DNA of 64,000 nt. Origin: Branchiostoma floridae (lineage: Eukaryota > Chordata > Leptocardii > Amphioxiformes > Branchiostomatidae). Of this stretch, positions 1 through 11,056 are shown piece by piece. Where the stretch lies: positions 32,179,074 through 32,243,073 of the forward strand of contig NC_049981.1 of assembly GCF_000003815.2 (NCBI RefSeq). The letters are read 5' to 3'. The notes under the pieces are model-generated. The model ran no database searches and was not told where the DNA came from. It saw only the letters and a list, made by a program, of their open reading frames with translations. The first letter of the stretch is position 1, and the number at the start of each line of letters is the position of its first letter. The translations under genes were made by a program, and so were the position numbers.

Positions 1-148
1 AGAGACTGCCAAAGTGCAGTTTTGCTTCGGCTTGAGCAACAATTGTACCAGATACATGTTTTTCGATTCCCATATATTACTGCAAAATTGACCTTCACGT
101 GACGCCGGCAGCGTATATTCCTACGATATTGATATCATTTCTGTCCAG

Positions 149-417
149 ACAACCGGCTGTACCAGGTCAGCAGGACTGTTGGTGAGGAGGAGCAGCTGTG
201 GACCCGGATGGGACAGGAGCTGGGGCTGAACAGGGCCGTGCTGGACAACATAAAGGGGGAGTACGTATTAAGTGACACCCAGCAGACGTTCCAGATGCTG
301 AAGGCGTGGCGCACCAAGACCCCCCACGGATCGCTCCACTACCTGCCGCAGCTGGAGGAAACACTGCAGAGCATGGGCAAACCGGACCTGGCTGCAGCTG
401 TACAGGGGGTGTATAAG
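149..417 (+). CDS. Unit 1 death domain exon
   Basis: The exon starts after a CCAG acceptor in phase 1 and ends in phase 0 at AAG|GTGCGT. It encodes about 90 residues with a death-fold pattern: NRLYQVS helix 1, LWTRMGQELGL helices 1-2, FQMLKAWRTK helix 4, LPQLEETL helix 5 and a final DLAAAVQGVYK helix. The same exon occurs at 28085-28353 and 48346-48605, mostly identical apart from the variable stretch after VLDNI. Death domains assemble homotypically; the partner here is unknown. Confidence 0.8.
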
Positions 418-3400
418 GTGCGTTGATGAACGTCATGAACGTTGATGGGGGTGTATGAGGTGACTTACCTTATACATGATGCATTAAGTATAACAGGGGA
501 GAAGGATTTTTGAAAAAGGAATTTTGGATTTGGTGTCAATGACCATGTCCATAACCGACTGGTTGATGGCGATTTATCTTAATGACATTTTTTGGAATCA
601 TAAAACCAATGAAAACGTTCCGAAGCAAACGTCACAAGTAGGAGAGACGCCATTGGTGGAGCTCGATCGTTGTTGTTTGTTCGTGAAATGTCTTAAGTTT
701 GTCTAACGTATGTTCAATATTGTACATAAATATTTACACATACTACTAGGCATTTATTATCCTCTTGGTCTTGATATTGAACTCTCCACATGCTTCACCG
801 ATATCCCATATATACAGGAGTACCGTGATACCTTGCCGTCACAAGAGCTCAATCCGCAGATGACCGGAGACACCGAATGGTGAGTAGCCATTTTAACATG
901 TCAAACCGACTGTGCAAGTACCAACAGCAATGAAGTTAGTGATGATGCATTATCACTTTAGTCTATTCCTGGAAGAACGATATTTTTAGAGAACCCATTG
1001 ATGGTCATTCAAGCAGACGTATAGTCATATGCGTCTTCAGGCTTGGCACTCAATGCAATAGAGAAAAACCTCGACTGTTAGCGTAACATCTGTATGAGTG
1101 AACAAGCATGTCTGCCACACACTACTGCAGAGAATGTACAGATCTGGGTTTACCTCCTCCGGCCCCTCACCACTTCAGATAAAGGGAAGTACCTATGCAG
1201 ACGGACCGACCTGGGCGTGGTGACGCCCTACCCACCGTGTCACACCTGAACACCTGGCTACAATACCTGTGTTTATCTCCTCAGGTCCCTCCGCCTGCCA
1301 GGTGAAGGGAAGTACCTGTGCAGACGGACCGACCTGGGCGTGGTGACGCCCTACCCGCTGCACGTGACCTACAGGAGTGCGAACTGGTCCGACAACTGGC
1401 AGCAGGTGGGGGAATGGATGCCGGTGGGTCCGCTCTTCTCCATCCAGTGTGAGGACGTGGAGGGGCCGGTGGACATCCTACTGCCGCACGTGCTGTGTCT
1501 GGCTGATGCAACAGGTAAAAATTCAATTTATCAATTTGTGTTTCTTTTAAAAGACGTCGCTTTGCTCAAAATCGCCATCACCATTGCTAATATTTATACG
1601 GGCGGCTGCTTCCCGGGAATTTGGAAGCGCTCAAATGTAATTCCCGTCCATAAAAATGGTGACAAACAGACAAAGACAAATTATAGGCCTATATCTCTGC
1701 TGTGTTGTATATCAAAAGTCTTTGAGAGAATTGTATATATCCCCTTGTCATCCTACTTGCACGAAAACAAACTGCTCACCGATCTAACACATAATATGCA
1801 CCAAGCACTTGATCAAGGACTTGATGTACGTACTGTTATTTTAGACATATCTAAAGCATTTGATAAAGTCTGGCACTTGGGGCTAATTTTTAAGTTAAAA
1901 CAATTAGGAATAACTGGTCCCCTCCTTGCTTGGATTGAGTCATATTTAAATGATCGTGAGCAGCGTGTTGTACTCAACGGAGCCTGTTCCGAATGGTTAC
2001 CCATTGGTGCTGGTGTCCCACAGGGCTCCATTTCGGGCCCACTTCTTTTCCTTGTTTTCATCAATGATTTGGTGGACAACTTAGAAACGGATGGCCGCTT
2101 ATTTGCAGATGATACCTCACTAACTGAGATTGTTAGAGACCCTGTTACCTCAGCTGATAGGCTAAATCACGATCTTAGACTAGTTCATAACTGGTCACGT
2201 CAGTGGCTCGTTACATTCAACCCTCTTAAAACTCAACTGATAACTTTTACAACCAAGCGAACTAAAGTTGTACATCTACCACTGTATTTTATGGGTATTC
2301 GGTTGACTGAGGTATCCTCTCATAAACACCTCGGCCTACATCTTACGCCAAAATTATCATGGTCATTACATGTTTCAATTATTACAACTAATGCAATGAA
2401 ACGAACAAATTTACTAAAGAGAATTTCAATATTTGCTCCAAGGCAAACACTCGAAATTCTTTACAAAACTATGATACGACCACTATTGTGTACGCCGATG
2501 TTGTATGGGATGAATTGTCGGTTAAAGATTGCAACCTAATTGAATCTGTCCAGCTCACTGCAGCTCGAATTTGCACAGGTGCAATGAGAGGAACAAGTAG
2601 CGACAGTATCTTGTCAGAAGTTGGGTAGGAAACTACTGCCAGCAGACGCCAAAAGCACAAACTTATTCATTTTTACAAAATGGTTAACGGTTTAACACCT
2701 GAATATCTTTGTGAAATTATTCCACCCCAGATCTGTGACCGCACTACATACAGCCTTCGTGCTAATCAAAATTATATCCAAATTCCTTCTAGAACTGAGA
2801 AGTACAGGAGATCATTCTTACCTTCCTCTGTTCTTTCATGGAATCAACTACCGCTCACTACCAGAGTATCTCCCTCTGTTGCTAGCTTCAAAAATGAGTT
2901 GGAGTCTTTTCTCTATAAACCTCCTACCCACCTTCACTTCTCGCATGGTCCCAGATACCCAGCAATCCATCTCACTAGACTTAGACTTAACGTCGGTCAG
3001 TTGAATTTCCACCTGTTCCAACATAAATGTGTAAATAGTCCTATGTGTAAATGTGGCCACCCTAACGAATCAACTATACATTATTTTCTACACTGTCCTG
3101 TATACAATGATGCAAGACTTGATATGTTGTCATCTTTAACCACTATGTTCATGCAGGGTATCTTACCATTTGACCCAAGACACACCACTGAAAATATTGT
3201 ATGTTCAATTCTACTTAGGGGAAATGCACTCTTATCTCCCATTCAAAATTGTCTTTTATTTGATGTTGTATTCAAGTTCATCCAACAGACAGGTCGTTTT
3301 TAGTTTTAGTTGATTATATAGCCTTATTTGATTATTCCTAAGTTTGTGAACCAGCTGCACGTTCATTCTGTTACTTGATTTGTTGTTTATTTTGACTTCG

Positions 3401-6400
3401 TTATCATTATCTTTTGACTATGTTATTTAGTGTTCGTTATTTTGTATGTGTGTCCTTATTTTTGTCATGTGTAAGAGGACAAGACCCAGATAAGAAACTT
3501 TACTTTTTGTCAAATCCTCGTTAAATAAATGTGAATAAAAAATAAAAATAGACATAATATTTGTCTCTAGAACTCACCACAGAAGACCTCCAAGTCGTGC
3601 ACGTGGTGGGAGATTCTCCCGAGCTGCTGCCGGTTACAGAACTCACCCCCTCCCACGCGGTGACCAGGTTCAAGAAAGGCAGCCTGTTTGGGGTGGTGGG
3701 GAGGACAGAAAAAGTCCTGGGCATCTCCAGGAACGGGCTGCTGACGGCTTTTGCTTGCGAGGACGACTCCGACATTTCTATGTTGAAAGTTTACATCGTC
3801 TCAAATACAAGGATCATGAAAGAGGTAGGGGATAACATAGATGATACACTTGTATGTATCACTTAGCCTTGATATTTGCCATTAAGTCAATAATTTCGAA
3901 GCAACTGTACATTTTTTCCTCACTTCATAACAGTTCCTTACTTTATATAAACAACAACTGTGCCACTTATATAGACCATTGCGGAGGACGAAGAGAAGCT
4001 GCATTTCTCACTGCGCGACTACAAGACCTGCCGACTATGCCCTGGTGATACCTACTACCTTGAAGGGAGCGTTACGAACGGCAGAGACACGTTTGTATCC
4101 TCATCGCCGGAGGTTTGTTTTCTATTTTTGCGACCTAACACTTGTTGTCTTAATTGCTGTATCCATAACAACGCCCCTTGACCATATATCTGCTACACAG
4201 CGTGAATACATTGAAGGTAATAACTCAATGGTAACATACAGAACATACTGTAAATGCATCTAAGTTAGCGGGGATTTGATTTGCGTTAGTGTTCGCAGCG
4301 GTTTTGAGTTTGCAGTAGCGCCATCCCGCTAACTTAAATGCATTTACAGCACTGTACTATACTGTCGTCACATACTGGAAAACCCCACGCCTCTACGAAC
4401 CGCCAGTCTGAAACCACTCACTGGCTACTCGGCAAGTCTATTCTTACTTTGACAGTGTTGGCGTAATCAACAGTTTCTGATTAAACCATGTCTACCATCT
4501 GAATACTACGTAATACAGCTCTACTTTTCTGCCATTGTGTTGTATATTAGCTCGTATGGATAAATGAATGAATTTAAAAGAAAGTGTTGTAATATTGTCT
4601 CCTCGTCGTTACGAGCACCTAAATTTCATTCTTATGGACTGTGACAACGTCCAAGGGGTGCCGTAGGCGGCGTGAGCAGAAGACAGAAGGAAAATGTTCG
4701 CCGTGTTTTCACGTTTGTGAAGCGAACACGTCGGAAACCGCGAACATAAAACCACCGTGAAAGTTTATGTATTATTCATTTTGAAAAGGCGTCGTCTTAA
4801 TCTTTATTTCAGTGTCTCATGTTCGAAGACACTTTCGACACTAACAAGTTCTACGAGCCGTTCCGGGTGGAAGTTAGTGCCGACATTTGGAACTGCAGCA
4901 CCACCTCGCGGTTACACTTGGAACTGTTGGAGAAGAGCAAGGATGGCTCCAAGGAATTCATATCAGGACTGACCCTGGGTAAGTTCATATTACAACATAA
5001 TGAGATACCACTGCCTTCTCTGAAGAGTTGCCAACCAAATATTTTCGTACAGCCAAGTACCTAAAGGTACAGCGAGAAGTGTCCCAGCTTTACGTTTGTT
5101 GCGTATGGCATCGTCTTCAGCGCTAGATATTTTTAAACAATTGATGGTGAAAGTAGAGAAAATATAGCTTTGGCAATGCGTTCAATACCAGCTATATAAC
5201 AAAACACTTAGCAGTCATCAGATCCCTAGGAATCGTTGCACAACACGCCCTTCTTTTAACACAGGTCGCTACAAGCAAATCTTCACGGCTGAAGGATCCG
5301 ACAGCGGTCATTCCACACCCACTCAGCAGGCAGAGTCTGTGAGGAGACAGCCGGATTCAACAAGGATTTCAGGTAAGCTTTAAGACGAGTCAATCGACTT
5401 TTTCTGCAATTTGCTTTACTCTCCGAGTACAGGCCTCTTTTTTATTGAGTAAGAAACTTAACAAAGCATATGATAACCCCCCTCCCCCCACCTCTACTTG
5501 GTGAATGTTCGTTTGGTAATCTTTACCTGCCCACATGTAGCCCTAATAACTAACAGACCTCCTGACATTTGATACAAGAATTTGCCTAATCTTTGTCATA
5601 GGCATTCGGCCCTACTTCTACTTCATCAAGGAAGCCGTGGCCACTGACTGGAGAGACTTGGCCTTCCACTTGGAGATTGATCCTTCAACCATCGCCAACA
5701 TTGCCGGGAGAAACCCTGACGACAAGGCCTGTTGTATGGACATGCTGACGGAGTGGGAGAAGCGCCGCGGAGACGCAGCCACCATAGAGGTCCTGATGAC
5801 TGCTCTGTCCGAGGCGGGGCTACAGAAGCCTTTAGATGAACTCAAGAACAAATTCCCAGGTAGTCTTATATCTGTGACATCTCTAAGCTATTCAGTTATT
5901 TTCAAAGAACATTTTTAAAAAACTTATACCTCTTCAATTGTTTAAAAATAAAAAGCACAAATGAGCAACATACATGCAGTTCCAGTATTACATATTCTTG
6001 TTGATTCTAATTTTTATGATTTTGACCCTGAAATAATAAAAGGTCTTATTTACCCCTTGGATTTGTTCTAGGTTTGGCAGAAAGCTCAGATGTACAGGGA
6101 GAAGCAGGACCGTATACTTCTGCGGCAGGTGCGCTTGGTGCATTTTGCTTGACAATGTGTAAACAGAGCTTTCTATCATACCAAAGCCAGAATACCAGAA
6201 AAATGGCAAAAACATCGTTCAAACAGACATATTCCTCTAAAGCTCTTGATATCGCAATGTTGTAAAAACTAGCCAGCTGCACCTAAGGAGCTCGCCTCCA
6301 GGGTCTGTTTCCTTTGATTCAGAAATAACTTAGAAACTGTAAAATGTGCAGTAAAGATGTCAACGGGAAGTGATAAGTTTTCATACAGATTACGTCACAG

Positions 6401-7266
6401 CACGCCAAATAGCAATATTTAAGCAACTGGATACCGCCTATTTGTCACTTTTCTGTCAATCGTAATTGTCAAACCTCATACATCTATGGCACCATCTGTA
6501 TATTCAAACATATATTATATACTCAAATTTTGTCTCATGTTGTCCTCTAGGAAATTCTGGAGCAGCAGCTGCTGGCAGTAAGCGAGCAGGCAGCTCTAGT
6601 CCGAAACATACACGCAGTTCCTGTATTACATATTCTTGTTGATTCTAATTTTTCTGATTTTGACCCTGACATAATAAAAGGTCTTATTTACCCCCATGGA
6701 CTTGTTCTAGGTTTGGCAGAACGCTTAGATGTGCAGGGAGAAGCAGGACCATCCGCTTCTGCGGCAGGTACGCTTGGTGCATTTTGCTTGACAATGTGTA
6801 AATATGTCTTTCTATCATACCAAAGCCAAAATACTAGAAAAATGGCAAAAACATCGTTCAACCAGATATATTACTCTATAGCGTTATAAAAACTAGTCAG
6901 CTGCACCACCAGAGTCTGTTTCCTTTGTTTCAGAAATAACTTAGAAAATGTAAAATATGCAGTAGAGATGTCAACAGGAAGTGATAAGTCTTCATACAGA
7001 TTATGTCACAGCACACCAAATAGCAATTGTTCAAGCAACTGGATATGATTTTGGATACAGACCTGTATAGTACCGCTTATTTGTCACTTTTCTGTCAATC
7101 GTGGTTTTCAAACCTCATACAGCTGTGACACCATCTGTATATTCAAACGTTTATTATATATTCAAATGTTGTCACACGTTGTCCTCCAGGAAATTCTGGA
7201 GCAGCAGCTGCTGGCAGTAAGCGACCAGGCAGCTCTACTCCAGGAGGGAAGAAGAGGAGGAAGTGA
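149..7266 (+). CDS. Unit 1: death-ZU5-UPA-death multidomain gene (5' partial)
   Basis: Predicted exons: 149-417, 818-879, 1285-1514, 3571-3824, 3975-4112, 4813-4978, 5265-5372, 5602-5859, 6072-6128, 6711-6767 and 7190-7266. All have AG/GT borders and compatible phases, giving 558 codons including the stop. The first exon enters in phase 1, so upstream coding exons must lie left of the window; by comparison with unit 3 they may encode TIR, CARD and Roc-COR. Domain order is death domain, ZU5 (FIIND-like), UPA, Ser/Thr-rich linker, second death domain, and a short Ala-rich tail ending in KKRRK. ZU5-UPA-DD is the known supramodule of UNC5, ankyrin and PIDD, so a cytosolic signalling scaffold is likely. 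A LINE enlarges the ZU5 intron but leaves the exons open. The exon model is inferred from homology to units 2 and 3; transcripts have not been seen. Confidence 0.75.
818..1514 (+). CDS. Unit 1 ZU5 subdomain, first half (exons 818-879 and 1285-1514)
   Basis: The 62-nt exon (EYRDTLPSQEL, phase 0 to 2) joins the 230-nt exon through a split Trp codon (TG|G). The larger exon encodes LPGEGKYLCRRTDLGVVTP and ends PVDILLPHVLCLADATG. The LPH near the end and the overall pattern match the ZU5/FIIND start known from UNC5, CARD8 and NLRP1. A decayed copy of the acceptor and exon start lies about 131 bp upstream (around 1174-1250). Exon lengths equal those of units 2 and 3 exactly. Confidence 0.75.
1553..3550 (+). 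mobile_element. 5'-truncated CR1/Jockey-superfamily-like LINE in a ZU5 intron
   Basis: Reverse transcriptase motifs are readable: NYRPISLL, then LDISKAFDKVWH, GVPQGSISGPLLF and FADDTS. They are followed by a 3' domain with a Cys/His motif (CKCGHPNES...HYFLHCP). The element begins inside the RT, lacks the endonuclease and the GFRP segment, has a frameshift near 2500 and an in-frame TAG near 2626, and ends in an A-rich AATAAA-type tail at about 3550. It is a dead copy in the sense orientation inside the intron between the two ZU5 exons. Confidence 0.85.
3571..3824 (+). CDS. Unit 1 ZU5 second half with FIIND-like His...Ser pair
   Basis: The 254-nt exon runs from phase 1 to phase 0. It encodes DLQVVHVVGDSPELLP and later RFKKGSLFGVVGRT. 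The His of VVHVV and the Ser of KKGSLFG are 27 residues apart, the spacing I recall for the catalytic His and scissile Ser in the autoproteolytic FIIND of NLRP1 and CARD8. The residue before Ser is Gly, not Phe. The C-terminal half, LKVYIVSNTRIMKE, leads into the UPA. All three units keep these features. Confidence 0.75.
3975..4978 (+). CDS. Unit 1 UPA subdomain (exons 3975-4112 and 4813-4978)
   Basis: Exon 3975-4112 (138 nt, phase 0/0) encodes EKLHFSLRDYKTCRLCPGD and ends NGRDTFVSSSPE. Exon 4813-4978 (166 nt, phase 0 to 1) encodes CLMFEDTFDTNKFYEPFRVEV and ends ISGLTLG. The position after ZU5 and the FYEPFRVEV strand pattern fit a UPA domain as in FIIND proteins and UNC5. Both exons have exact or near-exact length partners in units 2 and 3. 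Confidence 0.7.
4248..4349. repeat. Short inverted-repeat MITE in a UPA intron
   Basis: The left arm CTGTAAATGCATCTAAGTTA is matched by a reverse-complement right arm that ends CATTTACAG, with about 50 bp between. The whole element is about 100 bp and could fold as a hairpin. It lies in the intron between the two UPA exons of unit 1 and is absent at that site in units 2 and 3. The transposon superfamily is unknown. Confidence 0.6.
5265..5372 (+). CDS. Unit 1 linker exon
   Basis: This symmetric phase 1-1 exon of 108 nt encodes a polar, probably disordered linker containing AEGSDSGHSTPTQQAE. Units 2 and 3 have the same exon (AEGVDSG...STPTE). It joins UPA to the C-terminal module, which is a death domain here and a glycosyltransferase in units 2 and 3. 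Confidence 0.7.
5602..5859 (+). CDS. Unit 1 C-terminal death domain exon
   Basis: This 258-nt phase 1-1 exon encodes about 86 residues with a clear death-domain pattern: TDWRDLAFHLEID, IANIAGRN, CCMDMLTEWEKRRGDAAT, then LMTALSEAGLQKPLDEL. The WRDLA and MLTEWEKR motifs are classic helix 1-2 and helix 4 signatures. Placed after ZU5-UPA it recreates the UNC5/ankyrin/PIDD arrangement. Units 2 and 3 have no counterpart. Confidence 0.85.
6072..6128 (+). CDS. Unit 1 small C-terminal exon, copy a
   Basis: This 57-nt phase 1-1 exon encodes GLAESSDVQGEAGPYTSAAG. It lies in the first copy of a tandem duplication of about 640 bp; copy b is at 6711-6767. Function is unknown; the composition suggests a flexible tail. 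Confidence 0.5.
6551..6642 (+). CDS. Unit 1 alternative or vestigial terminal exon
   Basis: This begins with the same sequence as the terminal exon at 7190 (phase 1) but is cut by the duplication junction near 6605, then reads a short new tail to TGA at 6640-6642. It may be a non-functional relic or an alternative last exon. Confidence 0.3.
6711..6767 (+). CDS. Unit 1 small C-terminal exon, copy b
   Basis: This duplicate of the 6072-6128 exon has the same length and phases and encodes GLAERLDVQGEAGPSASAAG. Open reading and both splice sites are kept in the two copies, so either or both could be used. Confidence 0.5.
7190..7266 (+). CDS. Unit 1 terminal exon with basic tail
   Basis: After a CTCCAG acceptor, the phase-1 reading gives an Ala/Gly/Ser-rich peptide ending GGKKRRK and TGA at 7264-7266. 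The KKRRK tail resembles a monopartite nuclear localisation signal. An AATAAA sits at 7972-7977, about 700 bp downstream. The exon assignment rests on phase and splice sites only. Confidence 0.5.
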
Positions 7267-8300
7267 CATCATTACATGCCTCTGTACGTATACTGCACCT
7301 GTACTGCACCTGTACTGTACCTGTATCGTTACTATACATGTACTGCATCTGTACTGTATCTGTACTGCACCTGCACTGTACCTGTACAGTACCTGTGCTG
7401 TAAGACAGTGAAACCACCCTTCGCTTTTGAAAGTAATCTACTTGTGCTGTATCATCAATGATAAAGATATGAGACAATGATTCTTGCTGAATAGTGCTGA
7501 TAGTGTACTGTTTATTTGCACAAGCAATTTTGTTGCGAATGGTACAGAGAATGTGCAGGGGAAATCAGAACATGCACGGTTTTTCGAGGGGTTCCCTTTA
7601 TTAACTGTCAATGATTACTTGTCAGGACAACATTGTAATTAATTAGTCTACTTCTATTGAGTTCTCTTACTAATACTTTATCATAACTTATAATGAATTA
7701 GAAGATACCTAGCCTTGAAGATGAATTAGAATGTTATAATGTAGGTTTAAGGTTAGTTTTCTAGACGTCTGTTGACTTGCGTATGTAATTAGCTAATCTA
7801 GCCTTGCTAGGATTTACATGATTGCCTGGAATATATAATAGACACTGCTGTTATCTGTATTGCACTTTGAACGCTACTGTTGACAATTTCATCACAAGGG
7901 AATACTAAATTGACGTTTAATCTTTGTGTAAAGTTTGTCAAAAGATTACCTTCAAAATTTGAATAATAAGCAATAAAGGGAATACGTAATTAACGATTGG
8001 TAAACTTGTAAACATTTGTGTCAAAACAAAAACTGAGGAATGTTGAAAGCTATTGGGGTTGACTAATAGAAGCTTAACATCTGAACATTATCAGCAGATC
8101 ACGTCACTTTATACCCTAATTGTGAAAAAAGGCCATAACATGCGTCACGTAATATCTTACAAAGATTGCAGAGATTTTATTTGTTTGCCTAAGGATGGAG
8201 GACCCATATGCACGCAAAACAAACACAGATACCGAAAGAACGAAAATATCTACAGCTATAATAAATTACAAAATAACAACACAACGCAAACCGCAGTAGC
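7267..8300. other. 3' region of unit 1; no gene seen
   Basis: A short imperfect CTGTACTGCAC-type repeat occupies about 7283-7400 and creates spurious Cys/Tyr-rich ORFs on both strands. The rest is AT-rich with no coding signal. Confidence 0.6.
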
Positions 8301-9170
8301 CGCATCGGTCAGACATGCTGCACAGCCTGTTGTTGAAAACCTGAATTTCTACATTTCTCTCACCAGTCGGCAACAGTTACATCCGTTATTATGAAACAGT
8401 TGGAGGTTATGTCAGCTGGATCACAATATTGTTTAGGAAGGCTAACAAAACGGCATTTTATCATCACTATGGTGTTCTGTGGGAATCGTGAAAAACATGA
8501 CAGAGAAAGGCGATGGCATCACACACTTGTAATGAGTAAGGCCTAGTATTTAGGCATGGAAACTAGATTTTGTGCTTCTATGAGTTTTTGTTTTTAAATC
8601 TGAAAGAAATCTCTGACCCAATCCGACACTCTGACCGGACTATTCGTTCGTGAAGACTCCGATAGATGCACATTCTGTCATGTTAAGTCGTCATGATTTT
8701 TGATTAATAACCAACATGCGTTAAGCGAAGGGATATGACTTTACTCACCTTGCCTGAACTCCACGATACCTCTTCTACCCACTTTTCTTGACTAGCATGC
8801 TCTTAAAAGACAAACCTGTATATGAAGAAGTTTACAGCAACCATTAGGGAACATAACACGGTCTAACAGCTACATCCGGGATCTTCAAACCCTGGCTGAC
8901 GATCTCAGACCGAAGTTTCTGGTGGGCGTTCTACAGCCTGTTGCTGCCACGTGACTTTGTACGTCTTCCGCACCCAGTCGGCAATAATTATGGCCTTTCC
9001 GGGATATAAGATGGAAGTTATGTCAGCATAATCTCAGAAACGGGCATAGAGGAATGGGAACTAGAACTTACGTCATGTCTATGAATGAGGGAATATGAGA
9101 TGGCCTTTCACGAGACGCCATGACACCAACCCTATTTTTTTCCGAACTGATACAGGAAACAGCATTTTTA
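8300..9170. repeat. Unit 1 copy of the conserved 3' flank
   Basis: This non-coding block, beginning with a motif around CACAGCCTGTTGTTGAAAAC and continuing through the GATCTCAGACCGAAGTTTCT segment near 8905, is homologous to about 33950-34880 (unit 2) and 54990-55790 (unit 3). A further partial copy is at about 38690-38850. It shows that the duplication covered more than the coding exons. Confidence 0.7.
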
Positions 9171-10870
9171 TCCTAGGTCTGATTAAGTGAAGAGTGAGTC
9201 TAAAGCGGCAAATTATTCCCCTACATGGAAATTTACATGGCTACATCTACATGACTACATTTTATCATTTTTAAGCTAGCACATGTCTGATGGAGTCTGG
9301 CTTATTGATCTTAAGATTCTGTAAAAGTTACGACTGTCTGCTAATGTATGACTGGCTATACAGGTAGCAATCCCAGTTTCAGAGCGACCGGACTCAGTGA
9401 CCACTCGTTTATCTACGTCATAAGGAAGGTCAGACAACCAAGAGGTACTCCCAGAACAGCCACAGTCCGTTCGTACAGAAACTTCGATGAATCGTCTTTC
9501 CAAGAGGAACTGTTTAATGCGCCCTGGAGCAAGGTGGAGGAACACGCTGATATTAACGGCGCACTGGACTGTTTTCATTCTATACTGCACAACATTTGTG
9601 ATAAACATGCTCCGTGGGTGACCGTACGTATTCGAGGACACGAGCCACCCTGGATGACGCAGGAATATCTGTCGTTGGCCCGTGACCGAGATTACTACTT
9701 TCACCGAGCTAAAAAGACAAAACAACCAGGGACTTGGGAGACAGCAAAACGATTGCGCAACAAATGTAACAATATGGCACAATGCCTGAAGAAAACGTAC
9801 TACCGAAGTGAAATTGAGTCTAAGCAAAATGATAGTAAAGGCCTTTGGTCAACCTTAAAAACACTCTTGCCAGGTCAAACTAAACACGCTGATAAAGTTC
9901 CTAAACAAAGTGAAAACAACATTGTGAATGAATTCAATTCATATTTCACTTCCATTGGAGCCAAACTAGCCGCAGCCTTCTCTAGTGTTTATATGGCAAC
10001 TATAGGGCCTCCTAAGTCTATGTTTAGTTTTGCCGACATACCAACAGAGTTCACACACCAACAATTGCTGAACATCCCTCTTGGCAAGAGCACAGGGGTG
10101 GATGGAGTAAGTAGCAGGCTGATCCGCCATGCTGCTCCAGCAATTGCAGCACCACTGACGTACATATATAACCTATCACTCTCCACAGGAACAGTACCCA
10201 CTGGCTGGAAAAAAGCCAAGGTCACACCGCTATACAAAGATGGGGACAAAACTGACTGCAGTAACTACAGACCTATATCAGTAATTCCATCTTTTATGAA
10301 AATATTGGAGAAAGCAATACATACACAAGTCTACAACTTCCTTACCGAGCATAAGATTCTGAATCCTTCACAGTCAGGTTTCAGACCAAAACACTCAACA
10401 ACAACAACATTAATCAATGTGACAGACACGATCCTAGATAACATGGACAAGGGGCTTTTGACAGGTGCTGTCTTTTTGGACCTGAAAAAGGACTTTGACA
10501 CGGTGTCTCATGAAATTCTTCTTGACAAACTACGGATAAATGGCATACAAGACAACGCATTGCTGTGGTTTGAGTCATACCTGTCAAATAGGTGTCAGGT
10601 AACAGTTGTAGACGGCACCATAAGTGATTGTCTTGGTATAGCTGAAGGCGTACCACAAGGGTCTATTCTCGGACCGCTATTGTTTATATTGTACATAAAT
10701 GATATGCCAAACTACATAAGCCATGGTCAAATAGTACTCTATGCTGATGACACAGCACTGTTTTACGCATCAAAGTCTGTCGCTGATATAAACAGAGCGT
10801 TGAATGCTGATCTCTGCAATATTGAGAAGTGGTTGGATGCAAACAGGCTAACTCTCAATGTCCGCAAATG

Positions 10871-11029
10871 TGAGAAAAATTTCATTTTGTAATTTTTTTT
10901 AATTGATCGCAAACTGTATCTGTCTTTGTTCGGCCCGTTTGCCCTTTGACCCGGAACACGTGAGAGTGACGTCACTCGAAGTTTGCTGGGCAGGCGGGTC
11001 GCACGGATCTTCTCTGTTCTCCCTTTTCA
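10871..11029 (+). repeat. Split direct repeat A1
   Basis: This 159-bp left terminal repeat starts TGAGAAAAATTTCATTTTG and ends CTGTTCTCCCTTTTCA. It matches A2 at 15119-15277 along its whole length. Confidence 0.9.
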
Positions 11030-11056
11030 AGATTGTTTCTTCTCGGATTTGCTGAT

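Larger units (their letters stand above)
5960..7250. repeat. Tandem duplication of about 640 bp covering unit 1 tail exons
   Basis: The stretch from about 5960 to 6600 is repeated at about 6605-7250, including intron sequence, the 57-nt exon and the start of the terminal exon. The junction lies inside the terminal exon of the first copy, near 6600. Confidence 0.8.

Noticed and set aside
3000-3130. Cys/His motif CKCGHPNES...HYFLHC as a zinc-finger gene
   Set aside because: It is the 3' domain of the LINE polyprotein; the second LINE at 44.9 kb carries the same motif.
3975-4112. HFS tripeptide in the unit 1 UPA exon (EKLHFSLRD) as an autoproteolysis site
   Set aside because: It lies in UPA, not at the ZU5-UPA loop used by FIIND/PIDD, and units 2 and 3 have WNFAP and WKFEP there, so it is chance.
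7166-7477. Cys/Tyr-rich ORFs around 7.3 kb
   Set aside because: Artefacts of the CTGTACTGCAC repeat. Only the first 77 bases belong to the unit 1 terminal exon, in another frame.
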